Positions 14,409 through 21,661 of a DNA stretch of 21,794 nucleotides are shown here, in pieces. Below the pieces are notes generated by a model that did no database searches, was not told the DNA's origin, and was given only the letters and a program-made list of their open reading frames with translations. Position 1 is the first letter of the stretch. The number at the start of each line of letters is the position of its first letter. The DNA comes from CAZXBB01 sp964638815 (GTDB taxonomy: Bacteria; Planctomycetota; Phycisphaerae; Phycisphaerales; SM1A02), in the NCBI GenBank assembly GCA_964638815.1, contig CAZXBB010000299.1, positions 1 to 21,794 of the forward strand, in the 5' to 3' direction. The position numbers were made by a program, and so were the translations under genes.

Positions 14409-17168
14409 TCACCCCGTCGCGCGCAGACCGGCTGCGATGCCCTGCACCGTCTCGCGCAGCAGGAGGTCGATCGCCTCGCGGTCGTCGCCCTCCGCCCGGC
14501 GGCGCACCAGGTCGATCTGGGCGAAGTTGATCGCGTCCACGTACGGGTTGCGCACGTCGATGGATCGCGCCAGCCACGGGACGTCGCCGAGCAGCTCGGC
14601 GCGACCCGTGATCGCGCGGACCGCGGCGCACGAGCGGGCGTGCTCCTCGGTGACCATCGCGATGATGCGCTGCCCCGCTTCGCGGTCGGGCACGATGGCC
14701 GCGTACGCCGCCGCGATGTCCATGTCGCACCGGGCGAGGGCGAGTGCGACGTTCTCGATCAGGGCACGGAAGAACGGCCACTCCGCGAACATGTCACGAG
14801 CGTGCGACCAGTCGCCGCCGGTCGCCGCCTCGAGCCCGGCGCCGAAACCGTAGAACGCGTTGAGGAAGTGACGGTTCTGCGCCCACGCGAACGTAAATGG
14901 GATCGCCCGCAGGTCCTCCAGTCGGCGCTCGCCGCCGCGACGCCGGCTCGGACGCGAGCCGATCGGCATCGACTCGATGGTGTCGATCGGCGTCGCCCCC
15001 GTAAAATACGCGATGAACCCCGGGGTCGCGAGCAGCGCGTGGTACGCCGACTGGGCGGCGTCCGATGCGCGCTCCATGAGATCCGTCCACGCGACGGCAG
15101 CCGACTCCGGCCCGCGCGCGCTCACGAGCATCGTCGCCCACGTCACCTGCTCGAGGTGCCGGAGGGCAATCTCGGGATCGTCGTACCGCGCGGAGAGCAC
15201 CTCGCCCTGCTCCGTGATGCGGATCGCGCCGTCGATCGTGCCCGGCGGCAGCGACAGGATCCCGCGCGCGGCCGGACCGCCGCCGCGTCCGAGCGAGCCG
15301 CCGCGCCCGTGGAAGAACACGACACGAATGCCGTGGCCGCGCGCCACCTCCGTGAGCCGCTGCTGCGCCGTGAACAGCCGCCAGGTCGCGGGCAGCACGC
15401 CGCCGCGCTTCGCGCTGTCCGAGTAGCCGATCATGCAGCACTGGGTTCCGCCGCACGCTTCGACGTGCGCGCGGTACGCCGGGCACTCGAGGAGATCCCC
15501 GAGCACCTGGTGAGCCCGTCCGAGATCGTCAACGGTCTCGAAGAGGGGCACGACCGGCAGGGTCGCCGGAAACTCGTCGCCGGAGGCCGCGGCGGCAAGC
15601 CGCGCGAGCCAGCGGACGGTCAGCGCGTCGCTCGGCGCATGCGTCATGCTGACGATGAACATGCCGAGGGCGTCGGCGCCGCCGTGGGCGCAGGTCCGGT
15701 CGAGCAGCTCGAAGAGCGAGAGCGTCTCGCGCGTGTCGCCGGTGAGCGTCGCGCGGTCGAGCCCGCCCGCGGCCTCGGGGCCGAAGGGAGCGAGCAGCGC
15801 CGCCTGCCGCCCCGCCTCGTCGCGAGCGGCGTAGTCCGGCGCGACACCGATGGCCGCGGTCAGCTCCGCGACGACCTGGTGGAGCCGGGCGGAGTCCTCG
15901 CGCATGTCGAGCCGCGCGAGGTGGAAGCCGAAGATCCGCGCCCGGTCGATCCAGTCCCGCAGCGCGCCGTCCGCGACCGCCTCGTGCCGTTGCGCGCGCA
16001 GGCTGCGATCGATGATCCGCAGATCCCTGACCAGCGCGGCGGCGTCGCGGTACGCGCCTTCCTCGGGATCGGCGCCCGGCGCGTGCGCGCCCGTGCGCTC
16101 CAGCCGGAACCGGATCGCGCCGAGCCAGTTGCGGTAGACCTCCTGCGGGTTGTACCGGGCGATGCGCTCCGCGAGCTCCGGCCAGCGTGCCGTGGCGGCG
16201 TCGAGGGCCGCCTTCAGCTCTTCGCCCACCGGGCAGCGGCGATCGGAAACGGTGAGCACCGCGACGAGCCGCCGGCAGTCGCGCAGATGCGCATCCACGG
16301 CGGCGCGCCGCAGCATCGCGAGCGTCTCGCGCGTGACCTCGGCCGTGACGTACGGATTGCCGTCGCGGTCGCCGCCGATCCACGAGCCGAAACGGAGGAA
16401 GTCGGGCTCCACGGCCGGCCCTTCCTCGTCGCCGTACACCTCGTCGATCGCCTGGCGCAGCGAACGGTACAGCTCCGGCGCGACGTCCCAGAGCGCGCGC
16501 GCGACGAAGAGGTTGCGCCGCACCTCCTCCAGGACCCCCGGATGGTTGGGACGGAGCGTGTCGGTGTCCCACAGGCACGCGATCTTCGCGCGGATGCGGG
16601 CGATCACGCGGTCGCGCTCGCGGGGCAGGAGTTCGGCGCGATCGAGCGCGATCAGGTCGCTTCGCAGCCGCCGCAGTGTCTTGCGCACGGTGCGGCGCTT
16701 GGCTTCCGTTGGGTGGGCGGTGATCACGAGGTCCACACAGAGCCGCCCGAGTCGCTCGGTGGCCGCGGCGCGGTCGAGCCCCTGCTCGTGCCACGAGCGC
16801 ACGGCCGCCCCGATCGATTCGGACCGCGGCGCCGGGTGCAGCGCACGCTCCCGCGCCCGCAGCACGCGCACGCGGTGGCGGTCCTCCGCGAGGTTCGCGA
16901 GGTCGAAGAACCCTGACATCGCGCGGATCACGAGCGCGAGCTGTTCGAGCGACAGCGACGCGAAGAGCTCCCGCAGCCGCGCTTCCGCCCCGGCGTCCCC
17001 GGCCCGGCGTGCCTTCGTCAGCGCCCGCACCTGCTCGATGAGCGCAAAGGCCGCCTCCCCGGCGTGATGCCGCAGCATCCTGCCGAGCTCCTCACCGAGC
17101 ATGCGCACGTCGCGGCGCAGCGGCTCGTCCGGGATGACGCGATCGGGGCTGGCGGTGGTCGTGCTCAC
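14409..17168 (-). CDS. ppc: Phosphoenolpyruvate carboxylase
   Basis: 919 residues, full length for bacterial PEP carboxylase. VITAHPTEAKRRTV (148-161) holds the catalytic His152; GSWIGGDRDGNPYVT (261-275) is the second signature; GYSDSAKRGG and FFHGRGGSLGRGGGP, the mobile loop with the essential Arg/Gly run, follow in the C-terminal half; the chain ends in RATG, like the conserved C-terminal 'NTG' of the family. The enzyme carboxylates PEP to oxaloacetate to refill the TCA cycle and is usually allosterically controlled by aspartate and acetyl-CoA. The start is a GTG at 17168 with no Shine-Dalgarno; TAGTCT lies 9 nt before it. Convergent with msrA; no operon partners are visible. Confidence 0.97.
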   Translation of the reverse strand: MSTTTASPDRVIPDEPLRRDVRMLGEELGRMLRHHAGEAAFALIEQVRALTKARRAGDAGAEARLRELFASLSLEQLALVIRAMSGFFDLANLAEDRHRVRVLRARERALHPAPRSESIGAAVRSWHEQGLDRAAATERLGRLCVDLVITAHPTEAKRRTVRKTLRRLRSDLIALDRAELLPRERDRVIARIRAKIACLWDTDTLRPNHPGVLEEVRRNLFVARALWDVAPELYRSLRQAIDEVYGDEEGPAVEPDFLRFGSWIGGDRDGNPYVTAEVTRETLAMLRRAAVDAHLRDCRRLVAVLTVSDRRCPVGEELKAALDAATARWPELAERIARYNPQEVYRNWLGAIRFRLERTGAHAPGADPEEGAYRDAAALVRDLRIIDRSLRAQRHEAVADGALRDWIDRARIFGFHLARLDMREDSARLHQVVAELTAAIGVAPDYAARDEAGRQAALLAPFGPEAAGGLDRATLTGDTRETLSLFELLDRTCAHGGADALGMFIVSMTHAPSDALTVRWLARLAAAASGDEFPATLPVVPLFETVDDLGRAHQVLGDLLECPAYRAHVEACGGTQCCMIGYSDSAKRGGVLPATWRLFTAQQRLTEVARGHGIRVVFFHGRGGSLGRGGGPAARGILSLPPGTIDGAIRITEQGEVLSARYDDPEIALRHLEQVTWATMLVSARGPESAAVAWTDLMERASDAAQSAYHALLATPGFIAYFTGATPIDTIESMPIGSRPSRRRGGERRLEDLRAIPFTFAWAQNRHFLNAFYGFGAGLEAATGGDWSHARDMFAEWPFFRALIENVALALARCDMDIAAAYAAIVPDREAGQRIIAMVTEEHARSCAAVRAITGRAELLGDVPWLARSIDVRNPYVDAINFAQIDLVRRRAEGDDREAIDLLLRETVQGIAAGLRATG

Positions 17169-17177
17169 GAGCGCGAC

Positions 17178-17183
17178 AGACTA
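17178..17183 (-). promoter_or_regulatory. -10-like hexamer (TAGTCT) of ppc
   Basis: Read on the reverse strand, TAGTCT ends 9 nt before the GTG start of ppc, and no Shine-Dalgarno is found. It sits at one edge of the repeat-filled intergenic region. Without a -35 match this remains a positional inference. Confidence 0.35.
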
Positions 17184-17281
17184 TCACGCCGGCACGACCC
17201 CCGCGCGTCGCCGCCGCGAAGCCCGCTCACGCCGCCGGCGCCGCGTCCACCTCGATCCCAGCCGACCCCGCCCTGCCACGG

Positions 17282-17467
17282 GGACGCGGACACGCACACG
17301 GACGCGGTCGCGGCCGCGGTCGCGCTCACGGTCGCGGTCGCGGTCGCGGTCGCGCACGCGGTCGCGGTCGCGCACACGGTCGCGGTCGCGCACGCGGTCG
17401 CGCACCCGGTCGCGGTCGCGGTCGCGCACGCGGTCGCGCACCCGGTCGCGGTCGCGGTCGCGGATGC
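17282..17467. repeat. Hexamer microsatellite, about 31 units, mainly GGTCGC
   Basis: A continuous 6-bp register can be followed from 17282 to 17467. Eighteen units are exactly GGTCGC, arranged singly or in runs of two to four, and are separated by related hexamers (GCACGC, GCACAC, GCACCC, GGACGC, GGCCGC and similar). The consensus is G-[GC]-N-C-[GA]-C. All six frames are open across it, which explains the many low-complexity frames. Confidence 0.95.
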
Positions 17468-17477
17468 GGGCATGCAG

Positions 17478-17522
17478 GCGCACGCGCACACGCACACGCA
17501 CACGCACACGCGCACGCACACA
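17478..17522. repeat. 45-bp uninterrupted alternating purine-pyrimidine tract (CGCACA type)
   Basis: From 17478 to 17522 every purine is followed by a pyrimidine without exception, mostly as GC and AC dinucleotides in CGCACA units. Such CG/CA alternation is the classical sequence type able to adopt Z-DNA under negative supercoiling. It directly follows the hexamer array and ends about 75 bp past the C39-like gene's stop codon. Confidence 0.9.
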
Positions 17523-17598
17523 AACGCAGCCGCGCGCAGAACGAGGGCGATCGCCGCTTCCGGCGACCGCCCCCGCACGGACACGAGTCAGCGTCTCA

Positions 17599-19491
17599 CT
17601 ACTCGATCACGCACGGCCCCCAGCCGCCGAGCAGGTCGATCACGTCCCCGAAGTCGACCGTCCCGCTGCCGTCGATGTCCTCGGGGCAGCCGGCGCACGG
17701 CCCCCACGCCGCGAGCAGCGCGATGAGGTCGGCGAAGTCGACGACGCCGTTGATATCAACGTCGCCCGGGCAGTCGAGCACCGAGGTGCCGAGCTCCGCC
17801 AGCTCCTCCGACGGGATGTCCACGTCGTCGTCGGCGTTGATCGCAGGGTCGTAGTTCGTGCGCCCGCGCGTCACGTTGAACCGGCCGGCGGGACGCAGAC
17901 GCTCGTACCACGGCTCCTCCGCGGGCGCCCAGGCACCGTTGTCATCGGACTCGTAGCCGAGCACCTTTGACGACTGCGTGGCGACGAGCATGTGATCGCG
18001 GTCGTCGAACGCGACGTTGCGACCGGGCTCGGGCAGCGGGAGAACCTGGTGATCGAGCGGGCCCCCGGGCTCGACGACCGCGACGAGGTGCACGAGGAGG
18101 TTCTGCTCGGGCACGAGGATCGCGACCGCGCCGGTCTCCTCGCAGACGCCGATCGACGGGGCGGGCGAGGGCGGAATCGCCGTCGGCAGCGCGTACTGCC
18201 GCACGCGCTCGCCATCGACGCCGAGCGACCGCGGGAAGACCGTCATGTTGCGCGCCGTCGTCGAGATCACGATGACCTCGTCGGTCGCGTCGCGGCAGGC
18301 GATCGCCTGGGCGGGCGCGGGCAGCGCGGCGGTCGCGAGGATCCTTCCCTCGAGGTCGGTGCGATGCACCTCGGCGCCCGCGAGCACGTACATCTCGCGG
18401 TGACGGCCGACGACGAAGTCCGTCGCCCGCGGCCAGGTGGCGAGCGTCGTGGCGTCGCCCGAGATCTTGTCGAGCGCGACGAGGCGAGGCTGCTCCCCCC
18501 CGCGTGTCTGGAGCGTCAGGAACGCGTACGTGTCCGGGTGCTCCTCGACGTCGGCGAAGTAGAACGTCTCGAGCGGCTGGAACGAGTGCGTCTGCGGCTG
18601 CCCCCACTGGAGGTCGTTCGTGAGCGGCTCGATGTTCAGCTCGACCGTCTGCCAATCGAAGGACGAGCTCGGCCGCAGCATGTAGACTTTGTCGATGAAC
18701 CGGATCAGGTCGTCGTCCGGGTCGTAATTGATGACGGTCACGTCGGCCGGGTGGTACGCCGAGTTGTCGTCCCAGTCCTGGAGCACGCTGCGGGTCTCGA
18801 CGTCGTCGTACACCTTCAGCGCCCACGGCGCCTCCGAGAAGATGCTGCCGCCGTCGCCGGGGTCGCGGACGGAGAGCTCGTGGTGGTTGGTGCCCGTCGA
18901 GCGCATGTGCGTCACCGTCACGCAGTGCCCGCCGGTGCGGGATCCGATGATCGGCTGCGGACCCGGATTGAAGTTGTAGCGGCCGTACACGACGGCGAGG
19001 ATCGAGCCGTACGACGCCTTCTTCGCGGCGTCGCTGAGATTCGGGCACCACGAGTCGGTCTTGTAGTACTTGTGACGATTGAGCGGAAAGCCGTCGATCC
19101 ATTCGCCGGTGCCGTCCCACCACGCGCCGTGTCCGGTGCCGTCTGTGCCGGTGTCCATCAGCTCGCCGAGATCGTCGAGGTGGTTCGTCATCGTGTTGTA
19201 GCCGACGTCGCCCTGCCAGACGCCCGGGCCCGGCGGCATATCGTCGAGCCCCCACTCGGCGGCGTACGCGAAGAGGTTCATCGTCGCCGTGGGCACGCAG
19301 AACATGCTGCCGTTGCCGGGCAGGCCCGACCGGTCCTGGTCGAGGTCGGGCATGTAGTTGACGTGGAAGTAGAAGTCCTGATCGGACGACCACTCGGCAT
19401 GCGTGATCTCGGCGGTGGCCGGCGCGGACGCCGCGACTGCCGCGAGAACCGATACGAGAACGGGAACGAAGCTGTTGTCTGCCTGGTGCAT
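17599..19491 (-). CDS. Secreted C39-like cysteine peptidase with propeller-like region and dockerin-like C-terminus
   Basis: 630 residues; GGAG lies about 7 nt before the ATG at 19491. Signal peptide 1-27 (VLVSVLAAVAASAPATA). The N-terminal half reads as a papain-fold C39-like peptidase: C65 in GNGSMFCVPTATMN (60-72), H189 in SRTGGHCVTVTHM, and D210 in 'LSVRDPG' form a plausible Cys-His-Asp triad in the right order and contexts. Residues about 310-540 contain repeated strands such as 'LVALDKISGDATTLATW' and 'MYVLAGAEVHRTDLEGRIL', suggesting a beta-propeller. The tail 574-630 has two dockerin-like loops (DVDINGVVDFAD, DIDGSGTVDFGD), each followed by a WGPC motif. It shares this tail with the two metzincins. 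Catalytic activity and substrate are inferred; a non-catalytic C39-like fold remains possible. Confidence 0.8.
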   Translation of the reverse strand: MHQADNSFVPVLVSVLAAVAASAPATAEITHAEWSSDQDFYFHVNYMPDLDQDRSGLPGNGSMFCVPTATMNLFAYAAEWGLDDMPPGPGVWQGDVGYNTMTNHLDDLGELMDTGTDGTGHGAWWDGTGEWIDGFPLNRHKYYKTDSWCPNLSDAAKKASYGSILAVVYGRYNFNPGPQPIIGSRTGGHCVTVTHMRSTGTNHHELSVRDPGDGGSIFSEAPWALKVYDDVETRSVLQDWDDNSAYHPADVTVINYDPDDDLIRFIDKVYMLRPSSSFDWQTVELNIEPLTNDLQWGQPQTHSFQPLETFYFADVEEHPDTYAFLTLQTRGGEQPRLVALDKISGDATTLATWPRATDFVVGRHREMYVLAGAEVHRTDLEGRILATAALPAPAQAIACRDATDEVIVISTTARNMTVFPRSLGVDGERVRQYALPTAIPPSPAPSIGVCEETGAVAILVPEQNLLVHLVAVVEPGGPLDHQVLPLPEPGRNVAFDDRDHMLVATQSSKVLGYESDDNGAWAPAEEPWYERLRPAGRFNVTRGRTNYDPAINADDDVDIPSEELAELGTSVLDCPGDVDINGVVDFADLIALLAAWGPCAGCPEDIDGSGTVDFGDVIDLLGGWGPCVIE

Positions 19492-19800
19492 TGGTATTCT
19501 CCGGTTCGGGTCAGGTGGGGTTTCGGGGGCGGGGTCAGCGGGGTTTCGGGGGCCGGGTCGGCGGGGTTCCGGGGCCGGGTCGTTGGACCGGGTCGTCGGA
19601 GCGAATCGTCGGAGCCGAATCGTCCCCCCGCCTCCTCTCTGGCCGGCGGGGGCGAATCTCTCACCGGTTCTCAGGAAATCCGAAGAGCCGGGACGCGGCG
19701 ACGACCGTGTCCGCGCCCTCCACCGGGCGATTCGCCGACCGGGCGGTCAAAAGCCGCGGTCGCCTGCACGCTCCGCGTCCGACGCACCGATAAGGAGGGC
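19492..19800. other. 309-bp divergent intergenic region
   Basis: It separates the C39-like gene (reverse) and the LolA-like lipoprotein gene (forward). It contains the Shine-Dalgarno of each, a 23-bp tandem repeat next to the C39-like gene and a second 13/14-bp repeat (cgtcggagcgaat, 19594-19624). No convincing -35/-10 pair, RNA gene or further coding region was found in the remaining 175 bases. Confidence 0.65.
19507..19575. repeat. 23-bp tandem repeat, three copies
   Basis: Units of 23 bp start at 19507, 19530 and 19553, with the shared core gggtcagcggggtttcggg; the third copy is the most diverged. It starts 16 bp upstream of the C39-like gene's start codon, so it would lie within or next to its promoter or 5' leader. 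Confidence 0.85.
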
Positions 19801-20652
19801 ATGAAGAAGACGCACGCTGCTGTCGTCCTCCTCGCGTTCGCGACGCACGGAGTCGCCGGCTGCACCGCCACGACGACGGCCCGCGGGAGCGGGGAGGAGA
19901 CCCCGTCCGCCGCGACGCTGATCGAGCGTCATATCGAGGCGACCGGTGGCCGCGCGGCCCATGAGCGCATCCGCAACCGCGTGACGCGCGGCCGCGCGGC
20001 GATCCGGGGGTTCCCGCAGCACGACTGGACGGCGTCGTTCGTGCGCTACGAGGCGGCGCCCAGTCTCTGGTCCGAGACGCTCACCTTCAGCGACTGGGAG
20101 AACCGCGAGGGAACCGACGGCGCGATCGCCTGGGGCTGCGGGCACGTGAAGTACCCGCAGTTTCCCGACCGTCTGAAGGAGCCCGGGGAGACGGCGGACC
20201 TCGCGCACCTGGCGGTATTCAACGGACCCCTGACCTGGCGCGATCGCTACGACACGCCGGACCCGGTGCGCCAGGCCACCGTCGAGGGCACCGCCTGCTA
20301 CGAGCTGCGGCTCGTGCCGCGCGAGGGCCGGCCGGTGACGTTCTGCCTCGACGCCGGCACGTACCTCCTCGTCAAGTCCGTCGCGCAGGTCGGCGAGACG
20401 ATCATCGAGACGTATGCGTCCGACTACCGTCTCGTCGACGGCGTGATGATCCCGCACACGTTGCGGCGGATGATGGGGGGCGGCGGCCCGGGACCAGGCA
20501 TCCCGTTCCTGCGGCGCAACGGGGAGAAGCAGGACCTCGTGCTGGTCGTCGAATCGGTGCGTCACAACGTCGGCGATCGTCACGCCGGCTTCGAGCCGCC
20601 CCTGGCGATCCGCGAGCTGCTCACGCAGACGCGTGCCGAAGCCGGCGACTGA
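19801..20652 (+). CDS. Lipoprotein of LolA-like (outer membrane lipoprotein-sorting-like) fold
   Basis: 283 residues from the ATG at 19801. The frame extends far upstream, but only through the antisense of the C39-like gene, and this ATG is preceded by AAGGAGG (spacing only 2 nt, unusually tight) and followed by a lipoprotein signal: MKKTHAAVVLLAFATHGVAGC, with lipobox V18-A19-G20-C21. The mature part begins with 'SAATLIERHIEATGGRAAHERI', the opening typical of LolA-like proteins that start with a helix and 'GG'. Conserved-looking 'FCLDAGTYLLVKSV' and 'YRLVDGVMIPHTLRRM' segments follow, where LolA-like families have the 'G..P' strand pair. A role in binding lipid or another hydrophobic ligand at the cell envelope is inferred from family only. 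Confidence 0.68.
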   Translation: MKKTHAAVVLLAFATHGVAGCTATTTARGSGEETPSAATLIERHIEATGGRAAHERIRNRVTRGRAAIRGFPQHDWTASFVRYEAAPSLWSETLTFSDWENREGTDGAIAWGCGHVKYPQFPDRLKEPGETADLAHLAVFNGPLTWRDRYDTPDPVRQATVEGTACYELRLVPREGRPVTFCLDAGTYLLVKSVAQVGETIIETYASDYRLVDGVMIPHTLRRMMGGGGPGPGIPFLRRNGEKQDLVLVVESVRHNVGDRHAGFEPPLAIRELLTQTRAEAGD

Positions 20653-20666
20653 GCCGCGCGGCGTCC

Positions 20667-20716
20667 GTACCGCGGTGCGCCGCCCGCTACCGCGGTGCGC
20701 CGCGCTACCGCGGTGC
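20667..20716. repeat. Three tandem copies of a palindrome-centred repeat (taccgcggtgc)
   Basis: The 8-bp palindrome ACCGCGGT occurs at 20669, 20689 and 20707, each flanked by gt/ct and gc(g). Spacing is 20 and 18 bp. The third copy overlaps the TAG stop codon of the TPR gene (20705-20707, reverse strand), so the repeat supplies the last residues of that protein. The array sits between two convergent genes. Confidence 0.85.
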
Positions 20717-21661
20717 ACGGCCCGCGTCCGCGACCGAGTCGCGCGCGAGCCGCCCGAGAGCCGCGACGGCGCTCATGTGCGCCGTCGATTCGTCCATCCC
20801 GGTGTCCACGCAGCGCCGGAACGACTCCGCCGCGTCGTCCCGCGCGCCGTCGAGGAGCTTGACGAACCCGGCGCAGAAGTGTGCTTCGGCGAGACGCGTG
20901 CGCCGCGTGGCGTCGCTCCCGTCGTCGGCGGCAACGTGCATCAGCTCCACCTCGTCGAGCGTGCCGAGCAGGAAGGCGGCGAGGGCCGGGAACCAGTCCC
21001 GGTCGCCGGCACGCGGGCGGGCGTCGTGATACGCGGCGAGCTCCGCCGACGCGCCCGCGCGGTCGCCACCGGCGGCCCGCGCAAGCCAGAGGTAGACACG
21101 CGTGTGGTCCTGGCGGGCCGGGTCCAGCGCGCACGCCGCCCGCAGATCGCTGATCGCCGCGTCGTACGCGCCGACGTCGAAGTGCACCATGCCCCGGGCG
21201 CGACGCGGCGCCGCCTGCCCCGGGGCGAGAGCGGCCGCCTGCGTGTAGTCCTCGATCGCGCCGAGGAGGAACCCCGCGTCGCGTTTCGCGCGAGCCCGGC
21301 TCTCCCAGGTCTCGTGGTCGTCCGGTGCGAGCGCGAGGGCGCGCGTGAAGTGCCGCAACGCGTCGGCATACGCGCCCTCTCGTGCGCGGACCCAGCCGAG
21401 ACGCTCGTGCGCCCGGGCGAGGTTGGGCGCGAGGTCGATCGCCCGCCCGAAGGCGACGGCGGCCCCGGCCGGGTCTCCGTTCTCGAGCCGCAGGTTGCCT
21501 GTCCGCAGCAGCTCGGCCGCCTCGAGCGGTGCGCCGGCGGCCGTCGCCTCGAGGTCGGCGAGGGCGTGGTCGAGGCTCGTCGCGGACCCGGCGTGCAGGG
21601 CCCGCGCGACGAGGAGCGACGTCAGGACGAGGACGATCCGGCGGCACGGCGCGATGGGCAT
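20705..21661 (-). CDS. Secreted tetratricopeptide repeat protein
   Basis: 318 residues from the ATG at 21661, chosen over an in-frame ATG at 21715 because GGAGG lies 9 nt upstream and a signal peptide follows at once (IVLVLTSLLVARALHAG, cleavage expected after Ala-24). Residues about 45-215 contain at least four TPR units with the usual pattern: 'LLRTGNLRLENGDPAGAAVAF..AIDLAPN', 'AHERLGWVRAREGAYADAL..ALALAPD' and so on. The C-terminal part 'EAHFCAGFVKLLDGARDDAAESFRRCVDTG' (about 265-295) resembles the last repeat of NlpI-like proteins. Such proteins act as scaffolds in the periplasm; the partner is unknown. The final residues are encoded by the intergenic repeat. Confidence 0.85.
   Translation of the reverse strand: MPIAPCRRIVLVLTSLLVARALHAGSATSLDHALADLEATAAGAPLEAAELLRTGNLRLENGDPAGAAVAFGRAIDLAPNLARAHERLGWVRAREGAYADALRHFTRALALAPDDHETWESRARAKRDAGFLLGAIEDYTQAAALAPGQAAPRRARGMVHFDVGAYDAAISDLRAACALDPARQDHTRVYLWLARAAGGDRAGASAELAAYHDARPRAGDRDWFPALAAFLLGTLDEVELMHVAADDGSDATRRTRLAEAHFCAGFVKLLDGARDDAAESFRRCVDTGMDESTAHMSAVAALGRLARDSVADAGRAPR

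Larger units (their letters stand above)
17169..17598. other. 430-bp intergenic region dominated by simple repeats
   Basis: It lies between the start of ppc and the 3' end of the C39-like gene, both on the reverse strand. Apart from the -10-like hexamer next to ppc, most of it is a hexamer array and an alternating purine-pyrimidine tract, listed separately. No gene is supported: open frames here are low-complexity Arg/Ser, Ala/Val or Asp/Arg strings in several frames at once. Confidence 0.8.

Noticed and set aside
14640..16916. 758-codon forward open frame antisense to ppc
   Set aside because: Shadow of a textbook PEP carboxylase gene; no motif of its own.
17282..17467. Possible CRISPR array
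   Set aside because: Units are 6 bp in one continuous register with no unique spacers and no cas genes nearby.
17101..17970. Arg/Ser- or Arg/Asp-repeat proteins in several frames over the hexamer array
   Set aside because: All six frames are open because of the 6-bp repeat. The predicted proteins are only the translated microsatellite joined to antisense of the C39-like gene.
17992..19800. Long N-terminal extension of the LolA-like lipoprotein frame
   Set aside because: It is antisense to the C39-like gene and crosses intergenic repeats; the ATG at 19801 is followed by a perfect lipoprotein signal peptide.
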